Below are positions 1 to 11,644 of a stretch of 64,000 bases of DNA, piece after piece. The stretch comes from Rhyzopertha dominica (Eukaryota > Arthropoda > Insecta > Coleoptera > Bostrichidae). The stretch's first letter is position 1. The number at the start of each line of letters is the position of its first letter. The translations under genes were made by a program, and so were the position numbers. The notes beneath the pieces were generated by a model. The model saw only the letters and a program-made list of their open reading frames with translations, was not told where the DNA came from and ran no database searches. The stretch lies in assembly GCA_025024175.1 (NCBI GenBank), contig QCXZ01000001.1, forward strand, positions 16,864,001 through 16,928,000. Reading direction: 5' to 3'.

Positions 1-2084
1 ACATATATAAAATGTGTTGACCTAGTAATTTATGACATTTGGATGGATTACGAATTTAATGCAAACTGTAGGCGAATTTAAATGCATCTGATGACCAATT
101 TCTTGCGACGCTGTTGCATTATCATGGAAAGGCAGTATACTGCTATTTAAATTACGAACGCTCTAGCCTATTTATTCATAAATTCCGTTTATTTTAACTA
201 ATTATTTTGCTTTAACTAAAATATATTTTATCAAATTAAATTAAGATGAATGTATACTTCATGCTACTGCACAAATACCTGTTAAATTCTAAAACATTCG
301 CTTGTATTTGTTTGGTTTTCGATACGTCAATTTAATGGCGGTATAGATTTCAGTTTTTCTTTAGTGTAAAAACTACAAAATTAATAGCTCAATAAAATTT
401 ATTGCAAAAATTACTTTTGTAAATGAGCATTCTTCTGCTAGTAAATGTGAAGCTTTGGTCTCTGGTGAAAAATTAAGGAAGTCGATATAAGGGAATTGTG
501 CAATAATTAAATAAATAATAATAAAATTATTCGTTATTATTTTAAAAAATAATTGAAGACAGGAAATGTTACATAAAATTACTTGACGACCTCAAAAGGG
601 CAAGAAAATACAGTCTCTTATTAAGCTTTATCAGCACTCGGAGATGAAATGCTCCATGACTGAAAATAATTCAAATTGTCCTTCTCCACCGTTACTGATC
701 ATTTTTTAAATTTCATTTATAATCCTTCGTAAAGTAGGAGATATGCTCTCTTTACCCACTATAGACTCAAGTGCCTATTAGTTTATGCAATAATTTTTTT
801 TATGCGACTTGCCGGAAAACGAATGTGATATAATAATTATTTTATTTGGAAGTATAAAAACGAACGATACGAATTTTATCATTAGCCTCGTTATTAGCAT
901 TATAAGTACAGAAAAAAGAACAAGATCGGTAAGAAAATAAATATCAACCTGGACTTACCTCATGGAGGCCTTTACACATTTTACCATTTAAAAAGCTTTG
1001 TCAATATTTCAATACGCATATATTTGCAATCAGAGAAACACAATTGAAAGTGGATTATAATAATGGAGAAACTAATAAGGATATTCTTTTTGTGTATGTA
1101 AGTAATGCATTTTAATACTTTCGCCGAGCATCAGTTAGGTACATCATATTCAGGGACGCTGAGTACTTGTGATTCGCCTTTGTGAAACTCTTGAATTCCA
1201 CCCCCTACTTAAGTGAATTAAGGTCAAAAAGAAAAAAGAATTTCTAGAAATAATTACACTATATGTTACTTGCAAAAATTAATACAAAGTAATAATAAAA
1301 TAGCAGACATAGTTAATAACAGTTAAAAAAATATCTGTACTATGCAATTTCAATGGAGAATTTTACGTTTTTAGAAAATAGGTTGAGATATAAACCGCTT
1401 GCCTCTTGTTCTAGTTTAATTCGATTTAAAATAAGCTCAAAAATTCAATTTGAAACTGTGCTTGGCTCCGCCTCTTGAAAGCGTGCTTCGATAGCTCATG
1501 ACGTCACAAGATATAAACATAGAAACTCGTAGCCCAAACTACATTTCGCATAAGTAAACGCACGTTACTCAGGGTGCCTTCGTTCTCTGTGCTCGCGAAG
1601 GCCTATGTGGCTTTGACACCAGTTTCATACCACTCTGTGGCGTAAATTTCAAATAATAAGCTTATGTAATATCTGGAAAAATTTCTGGGTTTTGCTAGTA
1701 TTATTATTCATTATCTTGTTTGTAGAAAATCATTAGTCGGAGGTATATGGAAAACGATGATGACCTTTTTATCGATGTTTTTAGTTCGTGCATATGGTAA
1801 TAACAATACACAACTGTGATTTGCTGTTTGAAAGGTTTGAATGGGCCGCCTATGCCTTTCACTGGCCAGTATCAACAAGTACAAATGGTGTACCCGAGTT
1901 GCCAAATATTAGATTTATACTTGCACCCAACGTGCAAGGGCACAAAAAGGGAAAAAGGCTATACTTGTATGATACGGATTAGGTTTCTGTTAAAACCAGG
2001 AAATTTAAATCAAAAGTATCCTTTAGAGATTCAGCAGTAAACATCGTTGTATTCATAATAAATGCTAGAATTTAAGCACAAAAC
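1..2084. other. AT-rich intergenic DNA, no supportable gene
   Basis: Stops are dense in all frames and the longest open frames are about 60-74 codons with no recognisable motif. A short more complex patch at 1440-1640 contains a palindromic TGACGTCA (CRE-type) site near 1499 and a TATAAACA a few bases later. This could be regulatory, but no transcript can be supported. Confidence 0.5.
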
Positions 2085-2500
2085 CCAGCTGAATATAAAT
2101 CAACGCACAACCGCCGTTTCCGCCGCCTAGACCGCCCCACTCCAGCCCAAGACTCGCTGTACGATTTGTTTAAAATAAGTGCTGGAAGATTTATATCGGA
2201 CCAAGTTGTTTCCTAGCGCTTTCTATCTAGGTGTAATCTGCGACACTCTGGGAGAATAAAACACCTTTAACATACTGCAATACCAAAGGAGAAATGGCTG
2301 GATAATAAACGGTTCTGTCTCGCTTTTTGCTCGCGCTGCAGCTCGCTTCGCTGGATCCACGATAGAAATTTACTTGCAAATATCTTCAGCTTCGCGGCAA
2401 TTCGACCGACGAGATCGAACGCCAAGCGCTTCTAAAGGGTTGATGGAATTAGGTATCACGGTACTTGCATATAAGGCGGGGAGGCGTCACCTGTGCACAT
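2085..2500. other. Compositionally complex island, candidate regulatory DNA
   Basis: This is a GC-elevated patch inside very AT-rich DNA, with a CCGCCGTTTCCGCCGCC tract near 2111, repeated GCTCGC words near 2326-2350 and a CATATAAGG TATA-like word near 2468. No long open frame crosses it. The composition suggests constraint or a promoter/enhancer, but sequence alone does not show a function. Confidence 0.25.
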
Positions 2501-5500
2501 ATTTTTGGTAAAATGTTATAGTACTAAATATTCCGCTGCTTTTAGCAACAGAGTATGGTGCTGTGTTATTCAAATAAAGTAGTATCTGGTAAAAAGTAAG
2601 TTCTAATAAATACTCTTTATCATTTGATTTAGCTAATATAAGCTAAACAATTTTTTGTCCGTTCCATATCTTTTAATTTAAATTTGATAGATATATACAG
2701 TTACAAGAACTACAAAATTACCCAAAAGTACATTCATCCATTACTGCATTTACATTTTAGTAAAATCCTAATTAGGTAATTCCTACCATTTCTATTTTGT
2801 TTCACATTAACTTCTATTTCACAACGTTTAACATAGGTAGTTTAAATTTAATACTGAATGTATATGTGCATCCAAAAATTGTTTTTATCTGATGCTGGCT
2901 AGGTACTTACAAATAGTAATCAGCAGCATTGACAACATTCTAGCAGCAAGATGAAAATATATTAAGAATACATTAATTAATTGATTATGTTTGTTGTGTG
3001 TGCAATAATTAACATGTGTGCCTTATATTAAATTTTGAACTTAATTCTGATGAGCGGGTTCCGCAATAGCTACTATTTACGAATGTAAAATTCGTTAAGG
3101 ACAGGGCTACCCTTTCCCTTATTGATTTAAACTATACATTCACACTTTTTTAAACTTTTATACAATTCCCGGCACTAACCAGAAATTTGCTCTGATAACT
3201 TAGCATATCAAAGGAAGAACTCCTTCTCATCAATGCTTGCAAAAACTATAAATCGGATTAAACTGTGGTCATCCCAGTTAAGCTACTGTCGATATATGCA
3301 ACCGCATGGATTCACAATCCATAAGAGTCCTTTAAGATTGGTTTCAGATTCATTTGCAAGGTAAACCTTCTACTCTACGAAAAATACTGACATTTCCATA
3401 TGTAATCAGTAATAATGGTCTTAAAGTTAATTTCTTTACTGCAGTATCTTGCAAACAGTACCTCACGCATTGCTCATTACGATCTACCTCCTCCATACAG
3501 ATTTACTTGTCAAAAAATGTATCAATAATGTTAAAAATAACGCATCATTATCATATTGTTTGCCATTTAAAAGTTACCTACATATATTTTTTAGGTTATC
3601 TAGAGAACCACTTTATTTCGCACCAAAGTGATGATGATGATGTTAACATTGTAAATTATTTTTCATGTCGAATTAAAAAAAATGAAATTATGAGGAACGT
3701 ATTATTCTAAACCAGATAATATGTTGATAATTTTTGTGTTTGAAGGTACACTGACAGGCAATTGGATGTATTCTTGAAGCTCTTAAATACATTAAGTAAA
3801 GATCCAATCTGCTTTAAAAAAGAAAAGAATGGAGTTCTTAATTTTCTGGACTTATTTATGTCGACAAGGAACAATAAAATTGCCCTTCTAGCTGTGTTGA
3901 TCATCCTGATAGGTATTATCTAAATCTGTTATCAGCAATACGCGAACGGAGATAAATTTTACCCTCATTCTGTCGACAAGTTTCCTTGATTCATTAATTG
4001 TCAGCTTTTTGAAGGCTGTATTCATTACATTATTATAACAAGTGTTGTATCTGTTACAACTCAAATGTAACAAATGTTAACTTTTTAATAGAACAAAATC
4101 ACATCTAAGTGAGTGACACATTTCAATACCTAGGTGTGACCTATTAAAAAAAGTTACCACAACTGGGCGTATATCATAGAGTCTTCACTATATTAGAGCA
4201 GAATACTTTTATACCCTGAGATACTAATCATGCAACCATTAATAAAAACAATTGAGATTGGAGCAAATCAAATTCAGGCTTATATTAGGAGCGGACCTTC
4301 CCTCTATATGGAAGCTAAGTATCATCAATACAATTTGAACCCCTTCTAGTTGTATCACTAAATATCGTGTTGACATATGGACATGATACTGTTAATTAGT
4401 AATTACACATTTCTTTGTCCACACTATATATGAAGGGTCTTTTTTAAAGATTTATGTAAAAGTTAGTACCTAACTTATCAAGACTAGAACTGGTTATGTA
4501 ATATTCATACGGCATGAAGTTGTATTACAGTATCAATAAAACAACGTTTGTGTATTCCAGTCTAGTATCTTCTAAAGCGCAATCCCGCTACCAATGCAAA
4601 CTTGTAGGGCCCCTCACTTTTGTTTTGAAACTTTAATAGGGTCTGACTGCTTGTCACCGACAGCTGACCGTTTAGCTCGTTGCTCGGCGAAAGAACGTGA
4701 CGCGAAACACCAAGCGTACAACGAAAAATGATGCCATTTTTTATTCACACGCGTACATGCGAGGTGTATATGTTATTTTTTCTTCTCCTTTTTTGGCACA
4801 GAAATTCGCAGTTAGACAGTTTTATACACTCATATATTTGAGCATGAAATATGTGTCGCGTGCTTTTTGCTTTGTGGCAACGTGTTTTCCTGCGTTTATT
4901 CTTTCGTCGTTCTTACCGGTCCCAAATCAGATATTGTTCCTTCCAAGTATAGAACAAAGTTAACAGCGTATGTTTGATGGTCGGTTTGGTTATGTTGACA
5001 ATTGTTGGTCCAGTGTACACAATAAGTCAAAGCAACGTATGGCTGAAGAATAACCGCAAACAATACTGTGGATTTTCCCGTTCAATCTTGTGAAAATATA
5101 AATGGATAAACCCATTACGTACACCTATAACAGGTTAGACGAAAGCCACGTAGACACAAGTACGCCGGCATCGTCATATAGAAATTATTTTAGTGTTTAT
5201 GAATGATGTACGTTATGAAGCTTGGTGTAGTATTCCGTTGTGCAGTCTGATGTAAATTATAACTATAGTAAACATTCATCACCACAGCTGGATACAAATC
5301 TATCTAATAGTATATCGCACTCATATAATTTAAAAATCGTTACAATCTACACATTAGGCGTTAGCTTAACGATTTTTTAATTATGTTTGCACAAAACCTA
5401 CTCTGATGTCTCTTTCACACAGTTTAACTACATTAGGAAGAATTCTCTGAATAAAACCGGAACGATTTAAACGCAGACTATGGAAATAACATTAGATTTG

Positions 5501-6056
5501 AAGGTGGTGAAATCATCATCACCTACGATGAAAATGAAAGATTCGTCTACACTATAACTAGGTGTCATTTTGAAGTAAGTAATGAAGAACTTGAAGGTTT
5601 TCTTGTACAATTTAAAATTCCTTCACTCCATTTCTACATACTGTTGATGCTTCTATACAGCGTTTTAGGAAATGAAGCTAAAAATAACACCGGAATTGTA
5701 AAAAGAAATATACAAAGAAGAACTTTTGTAATAGTACTTGTAATACTCTTCTTTATTACGATACTGGATTTACAGTTTCATTAAAAGAGTTTCTCTTGGG
5801 AAATATTCCAAGGCCAAAGGTTTGTAATCATGAATGTACCTTCATTTGAAGGTATTTACCTATGTCAACGTCTCTACCATACAACCCAAGCAGCCAACGG
5901 AGGCATCAGGCATAGTTAATAATAAGAACAATATTAAATAGGTACTCGCTGAATTAAAAACATATCATGAATTACTGCGATGTTTAGATTTTAAAATCGC
6001 TTTCATATTCAGTTAGGACGAAAAAAAGTATTTTAAACATAAAATAGTAATTAAAT
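2501..6056. other. AT-rich intergenic DNA
   Basis: No recognisable gene. The open frame 3354-3710 (118 codons) has poor composition and no motif. The one at 4697-4963 (88 codons) is hydrophobic without a recognisable family. Scattered short AT-rich direct words are the only structure seen. Confidence 0.45.
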
Positions 6057-6678
6057 TGCGAGAATTACAGCGTGGATAACATCATGCCATCTAGTGGCAA
6101 TACGGCATCATCCACTGATCTCTGAGGAGAACTAATCTGAACGGCAGCCCACTATGTTGTGGGCGTTTAAAAGCCGGCCAGCTGTGTTCCAGTCAGCCCT
6201 ATTGTACTAAATTTAAAACTTTTTAAAGCTTTTTAGCACTTTAGCACCCCCATAGATCATTTAGTACTATTTTGGTGCCTGTAGAAAAAAAACAATCTAT
6301 AGGTATATTCGTTTGATTTTCAAGAACTATTATACTGGCTAACTTTATAGTTGTTATGTATGCATGTGTGTATTATGTTATACTTATATTACTTAATTAT
6401 AAAACCAGTTGAGTTAATTTTTTGTTAATCATTTTAAATTTCCCGCGTATACTACTATTTTACCAAATTCAGCACCTAACATTCCCTAACTTCAGCACTT
6501 ATCATAACCAGGTTTGGAACAAAACTGAAGCCGGCAGACGTTCTCCAACGACGATTTCTGCAACGAATGCAGTTCTCAAGCATAATAATCACGTCTATGC
6601 CATATCTCCACAGAGACGACTGGATGATGCCGTATTGCCACTAGATGGCATGGTGTCATCCACACTGTAATTCTCGCA
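6057..6678. mobile_element. Inverted-repeat element with 58-bp arms
   Basis: Arms 6057-6114 and 6621-6678 are reverse complements with 3 mismatches in 58 bp. The shared core includes GCCATCTAGTGGCAATACGG. The roughly 500-bp interior carries a TATA-like GCGTTTAAAAGCC at about 6167 with a CAGTCAG initiator about 25 bp on. A second TATA-like GTATATAAGGG lies just outside the right arm at about 6703. No protein is encoded. It is most likely a non-autonomous DNA transposon or an inverted duplication of a promoter-bearing fragment. Confidence 0.5.
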
Positions 6679-6719
6679 TACACATCGCCTACCTGGGCGT
6701 ATATAAGGGAAGACATATC

Positions 6720-7449
6720 TATGTCGTGTTGTCTGTTGTCTGCGTTGGGACTATAGCTGTGCTGAGGAGGCTTTATAAGCCGAAACAGCTGCCCACAGAT
6801 TGTTTTACCCCAGGCGACGTCTATGCCATAATTATTATAATTACTAAAATAATCTGAGTCTGATAAAGTATAAGTATATTCACTCATGCTCACATTACTA
6901 TATACGCTGCAAATAGTTAAGACTTACATAAAACTGCGTATCGTAAGTATGAAAATACTATTAGTTGTTAATACAACTCAGAACCTGCACCCCACAGAAA
7001 ACCGGCTATTCCTACTAATGCTACCATGAAAAAAGCGAAGAGATGTGTTCAGTTGACCACTTCCAAAGGGTTGAAACCTTTATGTGTTGATATACCAGGT
7101 AATAAAAAAGAGTGTAAAATATTATAAAGGGACTAAAATAAGTAAATAAAAAAGTCCTAATAAACATCAGTCCGCGAAGCAACGATTTTGGGAGATATGG
7201 GAGGATACTATTGTTTTACCTCCTTTTTTATTTTGCAAAAACTTGCATTTTCTTATCATGGTTGACTGCTGTTTCGTGAAATAAACATTAAATATTAAAC
7301 TGTTGTCAGCGCACAAGTTTTTGTTTGCTATGACAACCGACATACATTTATGTATAGTCGTGTTAATGGCATTGCCACCGAAGCGCAACGTTTTAATGGC
7401 GAACCTTATCCAAATTGCTAGATTTCTTCACATCCAGTATATGTAAGAA
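6720..7449. other. Intergenic DNA, nothing recognised
   Basis: No gene or clear repeat is supported. The minus-strand open frame 7388-7167 (73 codons) has no family features. Confidence 0.4.
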
Positions 7450-8160
7450 CTCACTAAAGATTGCGTGATACCGGTTCGTTGAGAAAACCATGCTATTTGT
7501 CCGGAAGATCAAGGTTGGTATCTACTCCCAGAGAAGAAATTCTAGGACGGATAGAGCTAAAACCGAGGACGAGTGTGCGGAGAATATCAGCCGTGGTAAT
7601 AATTAATGTTCTGAATTTTGGTTTGAAGGCTTCCGTGGTTGTTGTCGATGACATGTTGTTTTCCGGAATGGTTCCCACGTTGGTTATTAGAACTTGACCT
7701 TTCGACACTCATGTCGGTGTCTTCCTCAGAAGTAGCTCTGAAACTGAATTATCCTAGTCCGCTCGGGTATGTGTAAACCTTCCAACAGCTGCATGGGATG
7801 CTGTACACACCTTGTGTTTGTAGCTCCTCAGTCGTCGAACGATATTTCGGAAAGGCGTTAGCTATCTTTCTCGGGGCGGTGAAGGTGGTGGTTATATGAT
7901 ATTTTCTCAGCAGCCGTCCGATCTTATCTGTACATCCATTGACGTAGGGCAGGTATGCTGCAGCGACGTGCTCCTCTGGTTCCTTCCTCCGTGGTTGCTT
8001 GTTGATAGCCTTCTCAATCTGTGCCTTAGGATATCCGTTCTGTAGTTCTGTAGTAGATGTTGTAATTCCTCTTCTAGGTGGCCTGGTTCGCTGACTAGCT
8101 TCGCCCGCTAAATAGCGTCTATAGCATCCATAGCGGCATACCAATGGCGCCCTACCCTTT
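7450..8160 (-). mobile_element. Penelope-like retroelement copy 1, inverted and internally deleted
   Basis: The minus strand carries the same sequence as the + copy at 8160-9066: a C-terminal reverse-transcriptase/linker coding part, then the 3' end with a hammerhead-like core. The reading frame 8195-7749 shows KAQIEKAINKQPRRKEPEEH and GVYSIPCSC, then jumps to the 3' end. About 300 bp encoding the rest of the GIY-YIG nuclease are missing. Beyond the 3' end the copy extends to about 7450 with sequence partly shared with the third copy (SSTTTTEAFKP region). The head-to-head arrangement with copy 2 is typical of Penelope-like elements, which often insert with inverted 5'-truncated partners. Confidence 0.8.
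7700..7729 (-). ncRNA. Hammerhead-ribozyme-like core in Penelope copy 1
   Basis: On the minus strand CTGAGGA (7729-7723) is followed by a GACAC/GTGTC stem around GACATG and then GAAA (7703-7700). It is the same arrangement as in the + copies. Stem II is five perfect pairs. The base after GAAA is G instead of C, so this copy has probably decayed. Confidence 0.5.
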
Positions 8161-8166
8161 CTGGAT

Positions 8167-8958
8167 GTGTTGGTGACAAGGAAACAAGACGGCACGTTAG
8201 GACATCGGGTCTATAGGAAACCAACCCACACGGATCGCTACCTGCATGCAGATTCATACCACCACCCCGCCCAAAAACAAGGAGTCATCAACACGCTGAT
8301 ACAGCGGGCGAAGCTAGTCAGCGAACCAGACCACCTAGAAGAGGAATTAGAACATCTACGCAGAGCACTACAGAAGAACGAATATCCTAAGGCACAGATT
8401 GAGAAAGCTATCAACAAGCAACCACGGAGGAAGGAACCAGAGGAGCACACCGCTGCAGCATACCTGCCCTACGTCAATGGATATACAGATAAGATCGGAC
8501 GGCTGCTGAGAAGACATCATATAAACACCACCTTCACCGCCCCGAGAAAGTTAGCTAACACCTTTCCGAAATATCGTTCGACGACTGAGGAGCTACAAAC
8601 ACAAGGCGTGTACAGCATCCCATGCAGCTGTGGGAAGGTTTACATCGGCCAAACCGGAAGGCACATCAGCACGAGAATCAAGCAGCACATGAGGGACACC
8701 AGAGACTGGCAAGGTGATAGGTCGGCTGTAGCAGAACATCGAATAGAGACTGGCCACATCATCAAATTCGAGGAAGCACAAATGCCGTCGAGGGAAGCGA
8801 GATTCTGGCCGAGACTGTACAAGGAAGCCATCGAAATCCAGAAAAACCCGCACAACCGAGACCGGGGCATCGAACTACCTGGAATCTGGAAACCGGTCAT
8901 GTGTAACAACGCCCACGCGTCAGTGACCCGGACGAGTATAAATACCCGAGCGGACTAG
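8167..8958 (+). CDS. Penelope-like polyprotein C-terminus: RT tail plus GIY-YIG endonuclease
   Basis: Open frame of 263 codons, uninterrupted. It starts inside the reverse-transcriptase tail with HRVYRKPTHTDRYLH, a hallmark of Penelope-like RTs. A basic/acidic linker follows. The GIY-YIG domain then begins at GVY (residues 147-149), has YIGQTGR (159-165), and continues through TRIKQH and a Glu-rich FEEAQ region to LPGIWKPVM. In this family the nuclease nicks target DNA for primed reverse transcription. The catalytic RT palm, including the YxDD box, lies upstream of the truncation and is absent, so this copy cannot move by itself. The first Met is just the first in-frame ATG of the truncated insert, not a real start. 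Confidence 0.85.
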   Translation: MLVTRKQDGTLGHRVYRKPTHTDRYLHADSYHHPAQKQGVINTLIQRAKLVSEPDHLEEELEHLRRALQKNEYPKAQIEKAINKQPRRKEPEEHTAAAYLPYVNGYTDKIGRLLRRHHINTTFTAPRKLANTFPKYRSTTEELQTQGVYSIPCSCGKVYIGQTGRHISTRIKQHMRDTRDWQGDRSAVAEHRIETGHIIKFEEAQMPSREARFWPRLYKEAIEIQKNPHNRDRGIELPGIWKPVMCNNAHASVTRTSINTRAD

Positions 8959-8982
8959 GATAATTCAGTTTTAGAGCTACTT

Positions 8983-9024
8983 CTGAGGAAGACACCGACA
9001 TGGGTGTCGAAACGTCAAGTTCTA
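8983..9024 (+). ncRNA. Hammerhead-ribozyme-like core in Penelope 3' end
   Basis: CTGAGGA (8983-8989, consensus CUGANGA) is followed by a hairpin, GACACC pairing with GGTGTC, and then GAAAC (9009-9013). These are the two conserved core strands around stem II. A minimal stem III with a UH cleavage step could follow within GTCAAGTTC. Known: Penelope-like retroelements carry small hammerhead motifs near their termini. Stem I is not evident by eye and the cleavage-site base looks altered in this copy, so activity is doubtful. Confidence 0.6.
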
Positions 9025-9066
9025 ATAACCAACGTGGTAACCAGCCCGGAAAACAACATGTCATAA

Positions 9067-9682
9067 ATTAATGCTCTTCTTGCCTGGAGAATTGTCGATA
9101 AACAGGCCCTAAATGCACTTGATCATCAAGCAAGTATAGTTTTTACCTTTGGTTCCTACTGAAGAGTCTCGTTTTCTTATCAATATTATTTTTACTGATG
9201 AGCTCACAAACTTCGTGAAAACTGACAACGTCAATGATGTGCGAAATGTCTAGGAATGACGTTGAGCTGAATTTTCCATGACTTGGACAGAAACAGTTTT
9301 GAAATAACAGTTCTCAATTATTAAGATCTTGCTATATCATTTGTTAGAAGCAGGATTTCAGACTAGAAGCAAAAACACTTAACAAGGACGGGTAATTAGA
9401 TGGTAAAATAGGCTAGAATAGGCCTTACTACAGGGTAAGACTGCGAACCACCTCTAATTCAATGCTGTATGCTGTATCTTTGATGATAATAATAATAATA
9501 ATAATAATATAATACCTTTACAGCTAAAAGTATTACGCGGATATTTCTTAAATACGAGGTAGAGGAGGTAGACGACTTTGAGCTAAAACTAAAAGAATAA
9601 TTATTTAAAGAAATTTCATTCCACGGGATCTATCTTCGCTGCATGTTTCCAATGTGCTTCAACTTCTGTACTTACCGACTGT
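9067..9682. other. Intergenic DNA with a short AAT microsatellite
   Basis: No gene is recognised. A run of about eight to nine ATA/AAT units lies at about 9484-9512. The rest is AT-rich unique-looking sequence. Confidence 0.5.
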
Positions 9683-9839
9683 ACCAGCCTACTTCGTAAA
9701 GCCACCGCTAGATGACGCTTTATCGATTTTCACCACAAATTCACAGGCAATCAGCAATGTAGATCTCTGTAGTTACAGATCGAACCAACCTACGTCGTAG
9801 TTAGTAAAGCCACCGCTAAATGACTTTTACTACCGATTT
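9683..9839. repeat. Imperfect direct duplication, two copies about 100 bp apart
   Basis: Copy 1 (9683-9730) and copy 2 (9784-9839) share ACCAGCCTAC/ACCAACCTAC, GTAAAGCCACCGCTA and a CGATTT end. The spacer is about 53 bp. The duplicated unit does not code. Confidence 0.5.
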
Positions 9840-10039
9840 AAAAAAATAACTCCTAATGTGCGGCGTATATTCCACGTACGACAATATATGAATTGCCCTA
9901 GTACTCAGACTAACTTATGTATGAGCTATATTTGACTAAGCAATCTCAATGTACTTAGAAAAGGATACTCCCTATATACAAATTTTACTCCACATTTAAA
10001 GAGCAAGCTTTTATACCAAGTTACAAATAGGAAGTGACA

Positions 10040-10400
10040 AGGGGATTCCGCACTATATCGTGACTCGTGCGATTTAAGCCGACATCCGCATAAAACATAA
10101 GTGACACATATATCCTTTTGTGTGAAATATGCAAAACAATCGGAAGTTTGCCATTAAAATTGTTCCGGAGCAGCCGAGAGCTCCGACAGCAATAGAATTT
10201 ATAATTTTATAAAGTGTGAAATGTATGGTAATCTGTCGGATTTGTGTAGCGGAATATAAACAAGTTGGCAATATTTGCGGCCTGCTTGAAGTTAGGAAAC
10301 CTCCGTGTCGTAATTCCGCATCAATATGCATGAGGTTGATCTGAGGTGGACGGCGAACGCCGCGACCCGCCATCACCGGCGTCTGTGTAACAATTAAATT
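10040..10400. other. Compositionally complex island, candidate regulatory DNA
   Basis: GC-elevated sequence with GGACGGCGAACGCCGCGACC near 10347 and AT-rich homeodomain-like words (TAATTTTAT, CAATTAAAT). A 100-codon minus frame crosses it (10376-10074), but it has no recognisable domain. It looks more like conserved non-coding sequence than a gene. This is inference from composition only. Confidence 0.25.
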
Positions 10401-10896
10401 GACTTTCTTTGTTTTACTTCATATTTATTTAATGTCTTCAATGGAAGCTGGGAAATTCGAAATGAAGAGCACTGTTTGCTGTTGTGTTTTAATCATCCTG
10501 GCATTTCAAATGAACATGGCTCTTCGTTCAAGGGCTTTTTGTACATTTCCTCTAAAGTGACGGCTTCCAAAAAAGCGTTTAATTAAAGAAAAACAGTCAT
10601 CTGTGAATGAGGTGTGGGAGCTCCGTTGCACATAATAAATTAATATATGTTATAACTAACTCTTGCCATATGTTTTAACGGTGAATGGGAAAATTGTTGG
10701 GAGGCTTGCGTATACAGTGTATGCCACTTAAGAGGCGGTGAAAGTCGGTAAAAGCGGTGAAATTCGCAAAATTTTATACTAAGCTAAATAGCCTGAACGT
10801 AATGTGTCTTTTTTATAGTTATTGAAATAATCGTGAAAAATAAGAATGGGTCATTTTTAAAATTTCGCTCCAACATTTTTGTTTGTATATAAATAC

Positions 10897-10952
10897 AAAA
10901 AACTACAATCAGTCAACCTTGATTATTCAAGGTTGACTGATTGTAGTTTTTT
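10897..10952. repeat. Perfect 26-bp palindromic hairpin with 4-nt loop
   Basis: Left arm 10897-10922 and right arm 10927-10952 are exact reverse complements (26 of 26) around the loop TTAT. The arm includes ACAATCAGTCAACCTTGA. Such a perfect short-loop hairpin could be a fresh inverted duplication, a small hairpin RNA locus or a transposon-excision scar. No open frame is involved. Confidence 0.8.
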
Positions 10953-10959
10953 AAGCACC

Positions 10960-11644
10960 TTTTTTTGTTTATTACGAATTATCGTACTTATCTTTGAAAT
11001 TTCTTATTGGTCGAAGCAGTGACGTATCCAGACTTAACGTTTGGGAGAGACAAGCTGGGGATTCAGAGCTTAAATAAAATACCATGCAGATATTTAGATT
11101 TCCGGTAAATGTTTGCTTCACATCACGGTAACGTACCTACAAAAAGATTATTATTGTCCAAGAAATTTATTACAAAGGCCTAACGAGTGATAAGGATTTA
11201 ATTTATTAACCCCATAACCAAACATTTAAAGAAATACAAGTCCACAAGAAGCGAACTGCTTAATGGACGCGGCAAGACCTGAAAACAAATAACCCCTTAG
11301 AGAGGAGTCGTTCGGCGAAAAGCTACAGAGGTCAATCGCACTTTCCACAAGAAGTGACAAATGATAAGTTCTAAATGTAAACATAACCTACACAACGATT
11401 GTTTACCACATATAACCGATTATTCAAAATTAAATGTGTAGAAAAGGGTGAAAAAAGAATATAAATTGAACAAGTGGTGAGCAATGTAGTGAAAAACCGA
11501 TGGCATTCTTACGAAAATTGACGTTTTCCGTGAGTTACGAGTTTTGCGACATGTGTAAAAGAAAAAATACTTGCTCTACTATACGCTGTCAGCCAAACCA
11601 ACTAAAGTAATAAAGAAACTACTGTACTGACATGTTGTTTTTGA
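10960..11644. other. Intergenic DNA, nothing recognised
   Basis: No coding or repeat structure can be supported between the hairpin and the third Penelope copy. Confidence 0.4.

Larger units (their letters stand above)
8160..9066 (+). mobile_element. Penelope-like retroelement copy 2, 5'-truncated
   Basis: This 5'-truncated insertion keeps the end of the reverse transcriptase, the GIY-YIG endonuclease and the 3' UTR. It abuts copy 1 head-to-head with a junction around 8118-8160. The homologous part resumes in copy 3 (11645-12286), and the 3' end recurs alone at 41598-41697, so this is a repeated family. The 3' end (8960-9066) contains a hammerhead-like core and ends near AACAACATGTCA. Confidence 0.88.

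Noticed and set aside
3354..3710. 118-codon open frame
   Set aside because: No recognisable family and an overlapping alternative frame of similar quality. Consistent with chance.
8238..8909. Several antisense open frames across the Penelope copy
   Set aside because: They are shadows of the coding frame on the other strand, and the same shadows occur in copy 3.
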